Positions 15,089 through 21,730 of a DNA stretch of 36,570 nucleotides are shown one piece after another (position 1 is the first letter of the stretch; every line of letters starts with the position of its first letter). The notes beneath the pieces are model-generated. The model had not been told where the DNA came from. It did no database searches and saw only the letters and a program-made list of their open reading frames with translations. The stretch lies in contig VBFG01000005.1 of NCBI GenBank assembly GCA_005882635.1, positions 1 to 36,570 of the forward strand, in the 5' to 3' direction. This stretch comes from Chloroflexota bacterium. Its GTDB lineage: Bacteria; Chloroflexota; Limnocylindria; Limnocylindrales; CSP1-4. Position numbers and translations under genes: made by a program.

Positions 15089-15598
15089 TCACGGTTGACG
15101 GGGGCAGGAAGCCGACGTCGTGTACGCCGGCACCGTAGAATTCGGGCATACCAGTTCGACCGGGAGCTCAGTCCGGGCAGCGAACTGGATCGGCCCCAGG
15201 ACGTTGCCGATGATGGGCGTGATCGGCTGCCAGTCGGATCGAGCCGTCACGACGGCAATGCAACCGACGGCGATCGATGTGCATTGCGGGTTGGCCGTCG
15301 GATCGGTCTGGTTGGGGTTCTGCAGGTAGAAGGAAACGAGGTCGTTCAGGTTTCCGGCATTGCTGACGGCGCCGGAGAACGCCACGGCCTGGACGCGATT
15401 CGCCACGAGTGACTTGTCCTGGTTGACGATCGCCAGCCGCGCGCCCTCCCGCGCGGCGTTCGTCAGGCTGTTGTAGAGGAAGACGGCGCGGCCGACATCG
15501 AACACGGCCACGAGGATCAGGATCAAGACCGGGAGCGCCAGGGCGAACTCAACCAGCGCCTGGCCGCGCCTCGGCGATCTGTGTCGGCGAAACATCAC
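15089..15598 (-). CDS. TadE-like pseudopilin (module 1)
   Basis: A 169-residue TadE protein: leader MMFRRHRSPRRG, then GQALVEFALALPVLILILVAVFDVGRAVFLYNSLTNAAREGARLA with Glu at +5. The C-terminal half is short and secreted (PITPIIGNVLGPIQFAARTELPVEL) and has Cys residues in ANPQCTSIAVGC and LVCPNS. Two starts are possible: GTG 15598, making a GTGA overlap with the upstream stop, or ATG 15595, making TGATG. Either way translation is coupled to the TadE-PKD-PKD gene. It occupies the same middle position in its module as 12326-12805. Confidence 0.87.
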   Translation of the reverse strand: MMFRRHRSPRRGQALVEFALALPVLILILVAVFDVGRAVFLYNSLTNAAREGARLAIVNQDKSLVANRVQAVAFSGAVSNAGNLNDLVSFYLQNPNQTDPTANPQCTSIAVGCIAVVTARSDWQPITPIIGNVLGPIQFAARTELPVELVCPNSTVPAYTTSASCPRQP

Positions 15599-16872
15599 GG
15601 CCCCACCGTGATCACGGATCCGCAGCCGTCAGGCTGGGGGTCGATGGTTCCGCCGAGGATCGTCTGCGAGTGGATCGTGTAATTGCCCGGCCCGCTCTGG
15701 AACAGGACGTTCGTGGTGAAGCCTGCGGATGCCCAGAGCGATTGCGCATTGTTCTTCTTGGTCTTCGCAAAGTCGGGGACCGTACAGACACGCTTGCTCA
15801 CGTAGATATAGGCAACCTTCGTGAGGGTCGACTGTGCCCCCGTGGAGTCGGTCACCCGGAGCCGCACGTCGTAGAGACCCGGGCTGGAATAGATGTTCGA
15901 GACCGTGGCGCCCGTCGCATCGAACGTTCCGTCATTCGTGAAGTCCCACTGGTAGGCGGTGTAGGTCACGGTTCCGACGCGCAGATCGTTGAACTGGAAG
16001 GAGACGCTCAGCGGCTGCGTTCCCGATCGTGGCGCGCCCGTGAAGTCGGCAATCGGACCCGTCGGCGGCGGGACGGTCACCGTCACGTAGTCCGGTCTCG
16101 AGGCGGTATCCGACCCACCGGCATTGGTGACCTGCAACGAGATGCCCCAGGTGCAGATGTCGCCGGGATTGCCGGTGCACGTGTACGTCACGGTGTGGGG
16201 ACCCTGGGTCAACTTGACGGTGGGATTGACGCTTCCGAAGCCGGCGCCGGTCGAGGACGCGCCGACGCTGAAGTCCCAGACCCAGCTCGTCGGCTGATTG
16301 AGTGACGTGTCCGTCATCGTGACCTGGAGGGGCGACCAGCCGTTTCGCGGCGATGCGACGAAGTCCGCAACCGGTGGGATGACGGGTGGCGCACCTCCGC
16401 CCGGCACCGTCGCCACGATTCCCTGCTTGATCGGATACGTCGCGTCGGTCGAGGCAAGGATCGAGCTCCCGACGACGCGGGAGATGATCGGGGTGATCAG
16501 CGAGAACTCGCAGCTGAGCTGGACCTTGACCTCCTGGCCGATCGCGGTCCCGGTCGGGAACTGCGGATCCGGCAGCACGGCGGGGAGTGTGCAATTGATC
16601 AGCCGCGCATCATTTCGGACGATCGACTGGTAGCGGGCCCTGACCGTGGCGTCGCCGGGGCTATCCCAGGCAGTCGCATGGTCCGCGGCATAGTTCGCCG
16701 CGATCCGGGCCATCTGCTGGAGGTTCACCCAGCCCAGGTAGACGCGTCCGAAGTCGATGGCGATCAGGAGCAAGAGCAGGACCACGGGAAGCGTCAGGGC
16801 GAGCTCAACGAGGCTCTGGCCGCGCGATCGTGACCGGTCGAATCGGCCAAGGCGTCTCAGGAGCTCGGGCAT
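15595..16872 (-). CDS. TadE-like pseudopilin with two PKD domains and a PASTA-like tail (module 1)
   Basis: A 425-residue multidomain protein. Gly18/Gln19 is the probable prepilin cleavage site (SRGQSLVELALTLPVVLLLLL, Glu23 at +5). The TadE body runs to about 150. PKD 1 is about 167-267 (PVADFVASPRNGWSPLQVTM, SWVWDFS) and PKD 2 about 272-359 (PIADFTGAPRSGTQPLSVSF, YQWDFTNDGTF, SPGLYDVRLRVTD). Residues 361-424 look like one PASTA repeat (CTVPDFAKTKKNNAQSLWAS, AGFTTNVLFQSGP, GGTIDPQP, GSVITV). PASTA domains bind peptidoglycan or beta-lactam-like ligands, so the tail might hold the protein at the wall; this is inference. The ATG at 16872 has GGGGA upstream. First gene of the cluster. Confidence 0.82.
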   Translation of the reverse strand: MPELLRRLGRFDRSRSRGQSLVELALTLPVVLLLLLIAIDFGRVYLGWVNLQQMARIAANYAADHATAWDSPGDATVRARYQSIVRNDARLINCTLPAVLPDPQFPTGTAIGQEVKVQLSCEFSLITPIISRVVGSSILASTDATYPIKQGIVATVPGGGAPPVIPPVADFVASPRNGWSPLQVTMTDTSLNQPTSWVWDFSVGASSTGAGFGSVNPTVKLTQGPHTVTYTCTGNPGDICTWGISLQVTNAGGSDTASRPDYVTVTVPPPTGPIADFTGAPRSGTQPLSVSFQFNDLRVGTVTYTAYQWDFTNDGTFDATGATVSNIYSSPGLYDVRLRVTDSTGAQSTLTKVAYIYVSKRVCTVPDFAKTKKNNAQSLWASAGFTTNVLFQSGPGNYTIHSQTILGGTIDPQPDGCGSVITVGP

Positions 16873-16920
16873 GGGCAGTGGTCCCCGCAAATGACGTGGC
16901 GACGGGTGGGGTGGAGGACG

Positions 16921-16929
16921 AAAGTACCA
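16921..16929 (-). promoter_or_regulatory. Candidate extended -10 promoter of the Tad cluster
   Basis: TGGTACTTT on the minus strand (16929-16921) fits an extended -10 (TGnTAnnnT) about 50 nt before the ATG at 16872, leaving a leader of roughly 40 nt. No good -35 accompanies it. The rest of the 16873-17064 gap shows no other recognisable element. Confidence 0.35.
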
Positions 16930-17064
16930 GGGCATCTTGGGTAGGTGACCTTACAGGCCACCTTGCGCCCGGTGCGTCGTCGCGCCGACGGATGGGCCGG
17001 TCATCCCGATGGCCGTACGAATAGGCGATGGCCTCGCGCGGCCGTTCGGACGATGCTCGGTGGC

Positions 17065-17298
17065 ATGAAGAAGCGCGCCCTCGCTGCCGTCCTGTGGTTC
17101 TACGCCATGTGGTATGCCGGTGCGATGATCGCCCAGGTCCTCGGCCTGTCGCCGGCGCTCGGACCGATCCTCGGCACGGCCGCAGCGGCGCTGATCGCGG
17201 GCGATCCGCGGGGCATCATCTGGACGAAGACACCGGACAAGACGAGGTCGTCGACGAAGTCGACGCCGTCCGGTCAGGCGGTCCACACCCCGGTCTGA
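17065..17298 (+). CDS. Small membrane protein of unknown function
   Basis: A 77-residue predicted protein. MKKRALAAVLWFYAMWYAGAMIAQVLGLSPALGPILGTAAAALIAG gives two hydrophobic segments, followed by a polar, basic tail (DPRGIIWTKTPDKTRSSTKSTPSG). I do not recognise the family. The ATG at 17065 is preferred because translation from it begins with a typical basic-then-hydrophobic leader; ATG 17053 would add four residues. The ribosome site is weak. It stands alone between the divergent Tad cluster and the convergent kinase gene and ends in two hairpins. Confidence 0.6.
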   Translation: MKKRALAAVLWFYAMWYAGAMIAQVLGLSPALGPILGTAAAALIAGDPRGIIWTKTPDKTRSSTKSTPSGQAVHTPV

Positions 17299-17363
17299 GG
17301 CGTCGAGCCGGCGGGCGCCGGACCCGACCTCAGACTGCAAGGCCGGCCCACTGGGCCGGCCTT
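17293..17363. terminator. Two hairpins between the small membrane protein and the histidine kinase
   Basis: The first hairpin, GTCTGAGG (17293-17300) with CCTCAGAC (17328-17335), includes the stop codon of the plus-strand gene. The second is a perfect 11-bp stem, AAGGCCGGCCC (17339-17349) with GGGCCGGCCTT (17353-17363), and a 3-nt loop. Both lie between convergent genes and probably terminate both. Confidence 0.75.
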
Positions 17364-17375
17364 CACGTTTGCGGA

Positions 17376-18914
17376 TCAACGATCGCCGGCCGCGGAGTCC
17401 GTGTCGTCCGGTGGCTCGCCCGGCAGATAGATGCTGAAGGCGGCTCCGCGGTCGGCAGCCGCCGGCTCGAGGACCAGGTCGCCGCCCATCGCCAGGCACA
17501 GCTCACGCGAGACGTACAGTCCGAGCCCGCTGCCATCATCGGCGGTCCGATCCGATCCGCGCTCGAACCGCCGGAAGAGCCGGCCTCGGTCGGCCTCCGC
17601 GACCCCCGGACCATGGTCGGCGATCGTCAGCCGGAGGCGGTTCGCGCCGGGCGTCGCCTCGGGCTCGATCTCGACGTCGATCGCCGAACGCTCGCCGTAC
17701 TTCACGGCGTTGTCGAGGACGGCCCACAGCACCTGGTCGAGCTGGTCGACGTCGGCCACCGCCAGCCAGCCCGCCGAGCGGTCGTCGATCGCGAGCGGGA
17801 CGCCATCGGCGGCGAGCGCTTCCCAGGCGCGCCGGACCGGGTGCGCCAGCGCCACCACCTCGCTCCGGGGCCGAAGGGCGCCGGACTCGAGCCTGGTCAC
17901 CGTCAGCAGCTGGCGGACCATCCGGGACAGCCGGTCGGTCTGCTCGACGATGATCCCGAGTCGATGGTCGTCGCGGTCCCGGCCGAGCTGGTCGGCCGTC
18001 GCCCGGATGCTGGTGAGCGGCGTCTGGAGGTTGTGGCTCACGCCGCGCAGGAAGTCGTCTTTCGCAGCGTCGAGCTCGACCAGCTGGGCGTTCTGGGACT
18101 CGACCCGGGCGAACAGCTGGGCGTTCCGGATCGCGACGGCGATCTCGCTCGCGTACAGCTCGAGCAGGTCCTGGTCGGCCCGGTCCCACTTCCGCGTCGC
18201 GGGGAGGTGGCCCACGATCACGCCGAGCTGTTCGGGGCCGACGTGGAGGACGGCTCGAACCGGCAAGGACTCGCCGGGGATCCGCTCCTCCGCCGGCACC
18301 GTGGCGGGGTCGACGAGGAAGACCTCGGCGTCGATCAGGCCGAACGCGGTCCGGGCATCGCCCGCGGCACGGCCGGCGATGAACTCGGGACTGTCTCGGG
18401 GCGAGCCGCTCTCGAGCGCTTCGAGGATCCGCCCGAGCTCGCGGTTCCGCCGCTCGAGGTCGCCGGCCAGCCGGTTGTGGGACTCCGCCAGGCGGGCGAG
18501 CTCGTCCTCGCCGGGGACGACGATCGGCGTCGACAGGTCGCCGGCCGACGTCCGCTCGACGGCAGCCGCGATGGCCCGCAAGGGTGCCGTCAGATCGGCG
18601 GCCAGCAGATAGGCGAGGAGGACGGCGGTCATCGCCGCGAAGACCAGGACGAGCAGCAGGATCCGACCGACCGTCGCGTCGTCGACCGCGCGGCCCAGCA
18701 GGAAGACGACCGCGCCGAAAACCGCAAGCGGGGAGATCGCGGCAGCGATGAGGCCCATCAGCAGCCGCGTCCGGAACGACAGGCCCAGGCCGAATGGGCC
18801 GCGCGGAACCGCCGGGCCGATGGTGGGTCGTCGCTCCTCGGGGCCGATGTCGGGGAAGACCAGGCCCTCGTCGCCCTGACGATCGCCGCGGTAGGCGCCG
18901 GCGCGATCAGGCAT
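17376..18914 (-). CDS. Membrane sensor histidine kinase (HAMP-GAF-HisKA-HATPase)
   Basis: A 512-residue sensor kinase. Two transmembrane helices (about 49-74 and 85-106) enclose a very short loop, so there is no sizeable periplasmic sensor. HAMP (about 106-160) and a GAF-like domain (about 160-270) follow, so the input is probably cytoplasmic or membrane-borne. The H-box is GVSHNLQTPLTSIR with His294 (usual form SHELRTP). ATPase motifs are DNAVKYGE (N), DHGPGV (G1) and GSGLGLYVSREL (G2). The ATG at 18914 overlaps the response-regulator stop by 8 nt, so the pair is cognate. The signal is unknown; the KdpD-like GAF/kinase arrangement is only a loose resemblance. Confidence 0.9.
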   Translation of the reverse strand: MPDRAGAYRGDRQGDEGLVFPDIGPEERRPTIGPAVPRGPFGLGLSFRTRLLMGLIAAAISPLAVFGAVVFLLGRAVDDATVGRILLLVLVFAAMTAVLLAYLLAADLTAPLRAIAAAVERTSAGDLSTPIVVPGEDELARLAESHNRLAGDLERRNRELGRILEALESGSPRDSPEFIAGRAAGDARTAFGLIDAEVFLVDPATVPAEERIPGESLPVRAVLHVGPEQLGVIVGHLPATRKWDRADQDLLELYASEIAVAIRNAQLFARVESQNAQLVELDAAKDDFLRGVSHNLQTPLTSIRATADQLGRDRDDHRLGIIVEQTDRLSRMVRQLLTVTRLESGALRPRSEVVALAHPVRRAWEALAADGVPLAIDDRSAGWLAVADVDQLDQVLWAVLDNAVKYGERSAIDVEIEPEATPGANRLRLTIADHGPGVAEADRGRLFRRFERGSDRTADDGSGLGLYVSRELCLAMGGDLVLEPAAADRGAAFSIYLPGEPPDDTDSAAGDR

Positions 18915-19668
18915 CGGACCGTCGCGCCGGATCAGTGCCGCTAAGGCTCGTGCCCTGCAGGCCGACCAGCCGGTAGCCGATCCCGCGGACCGTCTGGAGG
19001 TGGACCGGCCGGTTCGGGTCCAGCTCGACCTTCTGGCGGAGGCGGCGCATCGTGACCCAGACATACGACGGATCGGCGTCCTCGGTCTCGGCCCAACCCC
19101 GGGCCAGGAGCGTCTCGGTCGTCACGGTCTGGCCGAGGTTCGCGGCGAGGGCGTAGAGGAGCCGCGATTCGGTCGGTGTCAGCTGGACGGTCTCGCCGCG
19201 GACGGTCGCCTCGCGACGGTGGAGGTCGAGCGTCAGGTCCGGCCCCAGGACGAGGCTCTGGCGGGGCACCTTGTCGCCGAGCCGCCGGAGAACCCGGTTG
19301 ATCCGCGCCCGGAGCTCCGGGTAGTGGTAGGGCTTCGTGACGTAGTCCTCGGCGACCTCCTCGAGGAGATCGGCCTTGGAGTCGCCGGCGTCGATCGCCG
19401 ACAGGACGATGATCGGCAGATCGGCGCGACCCTTGATCTCCCGGGCGAGGGACAGGCCGTCCATGCGCGGCATCATCATGTCGATCACGAGCAGGTCCGG
19501 CCAGCCGGTTCGGAGCCGGCGTAGGGCTTCATCCCCGTCGCGGGCGGTCTGGATGTCGAAGCCGTCGGCGCGGAGCTGATCCGCGAGCAGGACGAGCAGG
19601 TTGGGGTCGTCATCGACGATGAGGATCCGGGGCGGTGCCTCGCGTCCGCCCGGCCCGCCGCTCAGCAC
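18907..19668 (-). CDS. OmpR/PhoB-type response regulator, partner of the 17376-18914 kinase
   Basis: A 253-residue canonical regulator. The receiver spans 14-134 with acidic residues D19-D21 (LIVDDDPN), phospho-acceptor Asp63 (LLVIDMMMPRMDG), switch Ser in IIVLSAID and the Lys in VTKPYHYPEL. The winged helix covers about 140-240 (QLTPTESRLLYALAANLGQ, YVWVTMRRLRQKVE, TVRGIGYRL). The GTG start at 19668 has no close ribosome site (GAGG is 10 nt away). A 10-codon micro-ORF precedes and overlaps it. Unlike the regulator at 7807, every phosphorylation residue is present. Confidence 0.9.
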   Translation of the reverse strand: MLSGGPGGREAPPRILIVDDDPNLLVLLADQLRADGFDIQTARDGDEALRRLRTGWPDLLVIDMMMPRMDGLSLAREIKGRADLPIIVLSAIDAGDSKADLLEEVAEDYVTKPYHYPELRARINRVLRRLGDKVPRQSLVLGPDLTLDLHRREATVRGETVQLTPTESRLLYALAANLGQTVTTETLLARGWAETEDADPSYVWVTMRRLRQKVELDPNRPVHLQTVRGIGYRLVGLQGTSLSGTDPARRSDA

Positions 19669-19694
19669 CTGGCGCCAGCCTCGCCGGTCAGCAT
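19662..19694 (-). CDS. Possible leaderless 10-codon leader ORF before the response regulator
   Basis: On the minus strand TATCCT (19706-19701) is followed by 6 nt and ATG 19694, which opens a 10-codon frame (MLTGEAGARC). Its TGA (19664-19662) overlaps the GTG of the regulator (19668). If transcription starts at that ATG, ribosomes finishing the micro-ORF would stop at the regulator start and could reinitiate. This is inferred from spacing only; it may equally be an untranslated leader. Confidence 0.3.
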   Translation of the reverse strand: MLTGEAGARC

Positions 19695-19837
19695 GCCGGG
19701 AGGATAGCGGAGCGCCGAGGCGTCATCGCTCTCAATGCGGCCGACGCATGAGCTCCCATGAGCCAGCACCCGCCCGCTCGCGATGCGGCACTTCCAGGCG
19801 ATCCTCGATCACGCGACCGTGTTTGTTCATCGCGCGC

Positions 19838-19856
19838 CGATGCGACAGTCGCATCG
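19838..19856. promoter_or_regulatory. Perfect 19-bp palindrome upstream of the HTH-nuclease gene
   Basis: CGATGCGAC-A-GTCGCATCG has 9-bp arms around one central base. It ends 47 bp before the ATG at 19904. The size and symmetry suit a dimeric XRE-type helix-turn-helix protein, so an autoregulatory operator is the simplest reading. It is the only strong symmetry in the 235-bp gap from 19669 to 19903. Confidence 0.65.
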
Positions 19857-19903
19857 CGTCAGTGGCAAATGGCGGGATAAGCGCTGCCCGCTACACCACC
19901 CTC

Positions 19904-20698
19904 ATGCGCGACGAGTCGGTTGCTCGGTTCATCCAGGACTCGGGGCGGGTGATCCGGGACGTCAGGGTCGCGATGCGGCTCACCCAGGAAGAGTTGAGTC
20001 GCCGGTCAGGAGTGTCGCAGTCCCGAATCTCGAGGATCGAGCGCGGCCGACTCGATGATCTCGGCATCGCGGTCCTGGACCGTCTGCTGAGAGCCCTCGG
20101 CATTCGCTATTGGCTCGAAACTGACCGACCGCGAGTCACCCGGTCCACCACGGATCTCGTCCATGGCCGGTGCTCGGCATATGCCGGCCGGCGTCTCGAG
20201 ACCTCAGGGTGGATCGTTCACACGGAGGTGGAGGTCGGAGGTGACCGCTCGCGCGGCTGGATCGACCTACTTGCGTATCACCCGACGACCAAGGTGCTCC
20301 TTGTCATCGAGGTCAAGACCGAGATCGTCGATGTCGGGGCGATCGAGCGGACGCTGAACTGGTATTCCCGCGAGGCGCCGAATGTTGTGCGGCGCTTGGG
20401 CTGGCGGCCCTCTCGAACCCGCGCCGTTCTGCTCGTCCTGGATTCACGTTCGAATGACGACCGGATCGCCTCGAACCGGAGTCTCTTCCGGGACCGCTTC
20501 CCGGGCCGAGCGCCGCACCTCCGGGAGGTGATCGCTGGAGGCGACGGTCTGCGTCAAGGTGATTACCTCGCCTTGATCGACCCGCGATCGCGGCGGCGGG
20601 ATTGGCTCCGCGCGGCGCGTGTCGATGGACGACGGACATCGCCGGCGTACATCGACTACATCGACGCAGCGCGGCGGTTGGAGCGCGATCCGGGTTGA
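19904..20698 (+). CDS. XRE-type HTH protein fused to a PD-(D/E)XK nuclease-like domain
   Basis: A 264-residue protein. Residues about 8-72 form a Cro/C1-type HTH (RDVRVAMRLTQEELSRRSGV, SQSRISRIERGRLDDLGIAV). After a hinge, residues about 85-200 show the restriction-endonuclease fold signature: Glu108/Glu110 in HTEVEV, Asp121 in GWIDLLAYHP, and Glu136-x-Lys138 in LLVIEVKTE, followed by a helix (GAIERTLNWYSREA). All catalytic positions of a PD-(D/E)XK site are present. No methyltransferase or antitoxin neighbours it, so it is not a classical restriction or toxin pair here. It could be a nuclease with built-in DNA targeting or a regulator. ATG 19904 is chosen because upstream sequence reads as nonsense; no ribosome site is evident. 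Confidence 0.8.
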   Translation: MRDESVARFIQDSGRVIRDVRVAMRLTQEELSRRSGVSQSRISRIERGRLDDLGIAVLDRLLRALGIRYWLETDRPRVTRSTTDLVHGRCSAYAGRRLETSGWIVHTEVEVGGDRSRGWIDLLAYHPTTKVLLVIEVKTEIVDVGAIERTLNWYSREAPNVVRRLGWRPSRTRAVLLVLDSRSNDDRIASNRSLFRDRFPGRAPHLREVIAGGDGLRQGDYLALIDPRSRRRDWLRAARVDGRRTSPAYIDYIDAARRLERDPG

Positions 20699-20851
20699 TG
20701 GAAGCCGTCGACCATTCCGGTGGCGCATCCTGGCGTCGCGAATGAGTGCGAGCCCTGCGCCGATCGCGTCCTCCGGATCGCATTCCCGTCGACCGAGCGT
20801 GTTGGTTCATCTCCACGCCATGCGCCAGAAGGATCCGGGCGCGCGCCGGGC
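20699..20851. other. Intergenic gap between convergent genes, nothing recognised
   Basis: This 153-bp stretch lies between the ends of the HTH-nuclease gene and the endonuclease III gene. I see no ORF with a ribosome site, no RNA gene, and no hairpin better than a 4-bp CCGG stem near 20835. Confidence 0.5.
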
Positions 20852-21730
20852 CTACGGCGCCTTCGGGTCGACGAAGCGGCAGCGGTCGCGGATCGGGCAG
20901 AGCTCATGCTTCGGGCCGCGTGCCTGACAGATCGCCCGGCCGTGGTGGATCAACAGGACGTGGGTCTCGTACGTGCGTTCCGGCGTGTCGGCGAGCATCG
21001 CCAGGAAGTGGTCGTGGGCCCGGTCGGCCGGCGCCTTCGCCGGCAACAGCCCGATCCGCTTCGAGACACGCTCGACATGGCGATCGACGGGCATCAGCGG
21101 CTGGTCGAAGCAGAAGAGCAGCAGGACCGATGCGGTCTTCTTGCCGATCCCCGGGATCGAGGTCAGCCAGTCGCGCGCCGCCAGCGGCGCCATCTCGCCG
21201 AGGAACTCCAGCGAGTGGTCGCCGCGCTCTTCGCGGATCTTCCGCAGCGTCGCCTGGATCCGCGGCGCTTTCTGCGTCGCGATGCCGGCGGGGCGGATGA
21301 CGCTCATCAGCTCGGCCAGCGGCGCCGCCTCGACCGCGGTCCAGTCCGGTGGGGCCCCGTCCGGGAGGCCGTCGCCGCCCCACCCGACGCCTGGCTCGTG
21401 GTGCTCGGGGGCGAGGTCCGACGGATAGGCCGCGCGCAGGGCGACGAACGCCTTCTCCGCGTTGATGTCGGCCGTGCTCTGGGTAAGGATCGTGAGGATC
21501 AGCTCCGACGTCGGGTCGAGGCGGCGCTGCCAGACCTGCGCGCCGTACAGCTCGCTGAGCCGGTCGAGCGTGTCGCCGAGCAGCCCCGGCCGATAGCGGG
21601 CGAGGCGTCGCGCCCACGCGATCGACGGGTTCGGCTTGGCGCGCTTGCGCTTCTTCGGCTTTGCCTTCGGGCGCGGCGACGCCTTCGGCCGGGACGCGGC
21701 GCTCGGGCGGGTCGAACGGGTTGGACTCAC
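20852..21730 (-). CDS. nth: Endonuclease III family DNA glycosylase with altered FeS motif
   Basis: A 292-residue HhH-GPD protein for base-excision repair of oxidised pyrimidines. The helix-hairpin-helix IPGIGKKTASV holds the catalytic Lys and PVDRHVERVSKRIGL the catalytic Asp. TSELILTILTQSTADINAEKAF is the usual N-terminal helix. The C-terminal cluster reads C268-x6-His275-x2-C278-x5-C284, so the second [4Fe-4S] ligand is His instead of Cys. It is longer than E. coli Nth (211 aa) because of a basic Pro/Lys-rich N-terminal tail (about 35 residues) and an insertion (EPGVGWGGDGLPDGAPPDW). The GTG at 21730 overlaps the glycerate kinase stop as GTGA; it is the last gene of the operon. Confidence 0.9.
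   Translation of the reverse strand: MSPTRSTRPSAASRPKASPRPKAKPKKRKRAKPNPSIAWARRLARYRPGLLGDTLDRLSELYGAQVWQRRLDPTSELILTILTQSTADINAEKAFVALRAAYPSDLAPEHHEPGVGWGGDGLPDGAPPDWTAVEAAPLAELMSVIRPAGIATQKAPRIQATLRKIREERGDHSLEFLGEMAPLAARDWLTSIPGIGKKTASVLLLFCFDQPLMPVDRHVERVSKRIGLLPAKAPADRAHDHFLAMLADTPERTYETHVLLIHHGRAICQARGPKHELCPIRDRCRFVDPKAP

Noticed and set aside
17028-18944. A 638-codon plus-strand open frame opposite the histidine kinase
   Set aside because: It is Arg/Asp/Gly-rich nonsense created by GC-biased third positions of the real minus-strand kinase, with no domain and no ribosome site. The similar long frames opposite 20852-22857 and 23411-25390 are dismissed for the same reason.
19904-20698. 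HTH-nuclease protein as half of a toxin-antitoxin or restriction-modification pair
   Set aside because: The flanking genes are a two-component system and endonuclease III. No small co-directional partner or methyltransferase is present.
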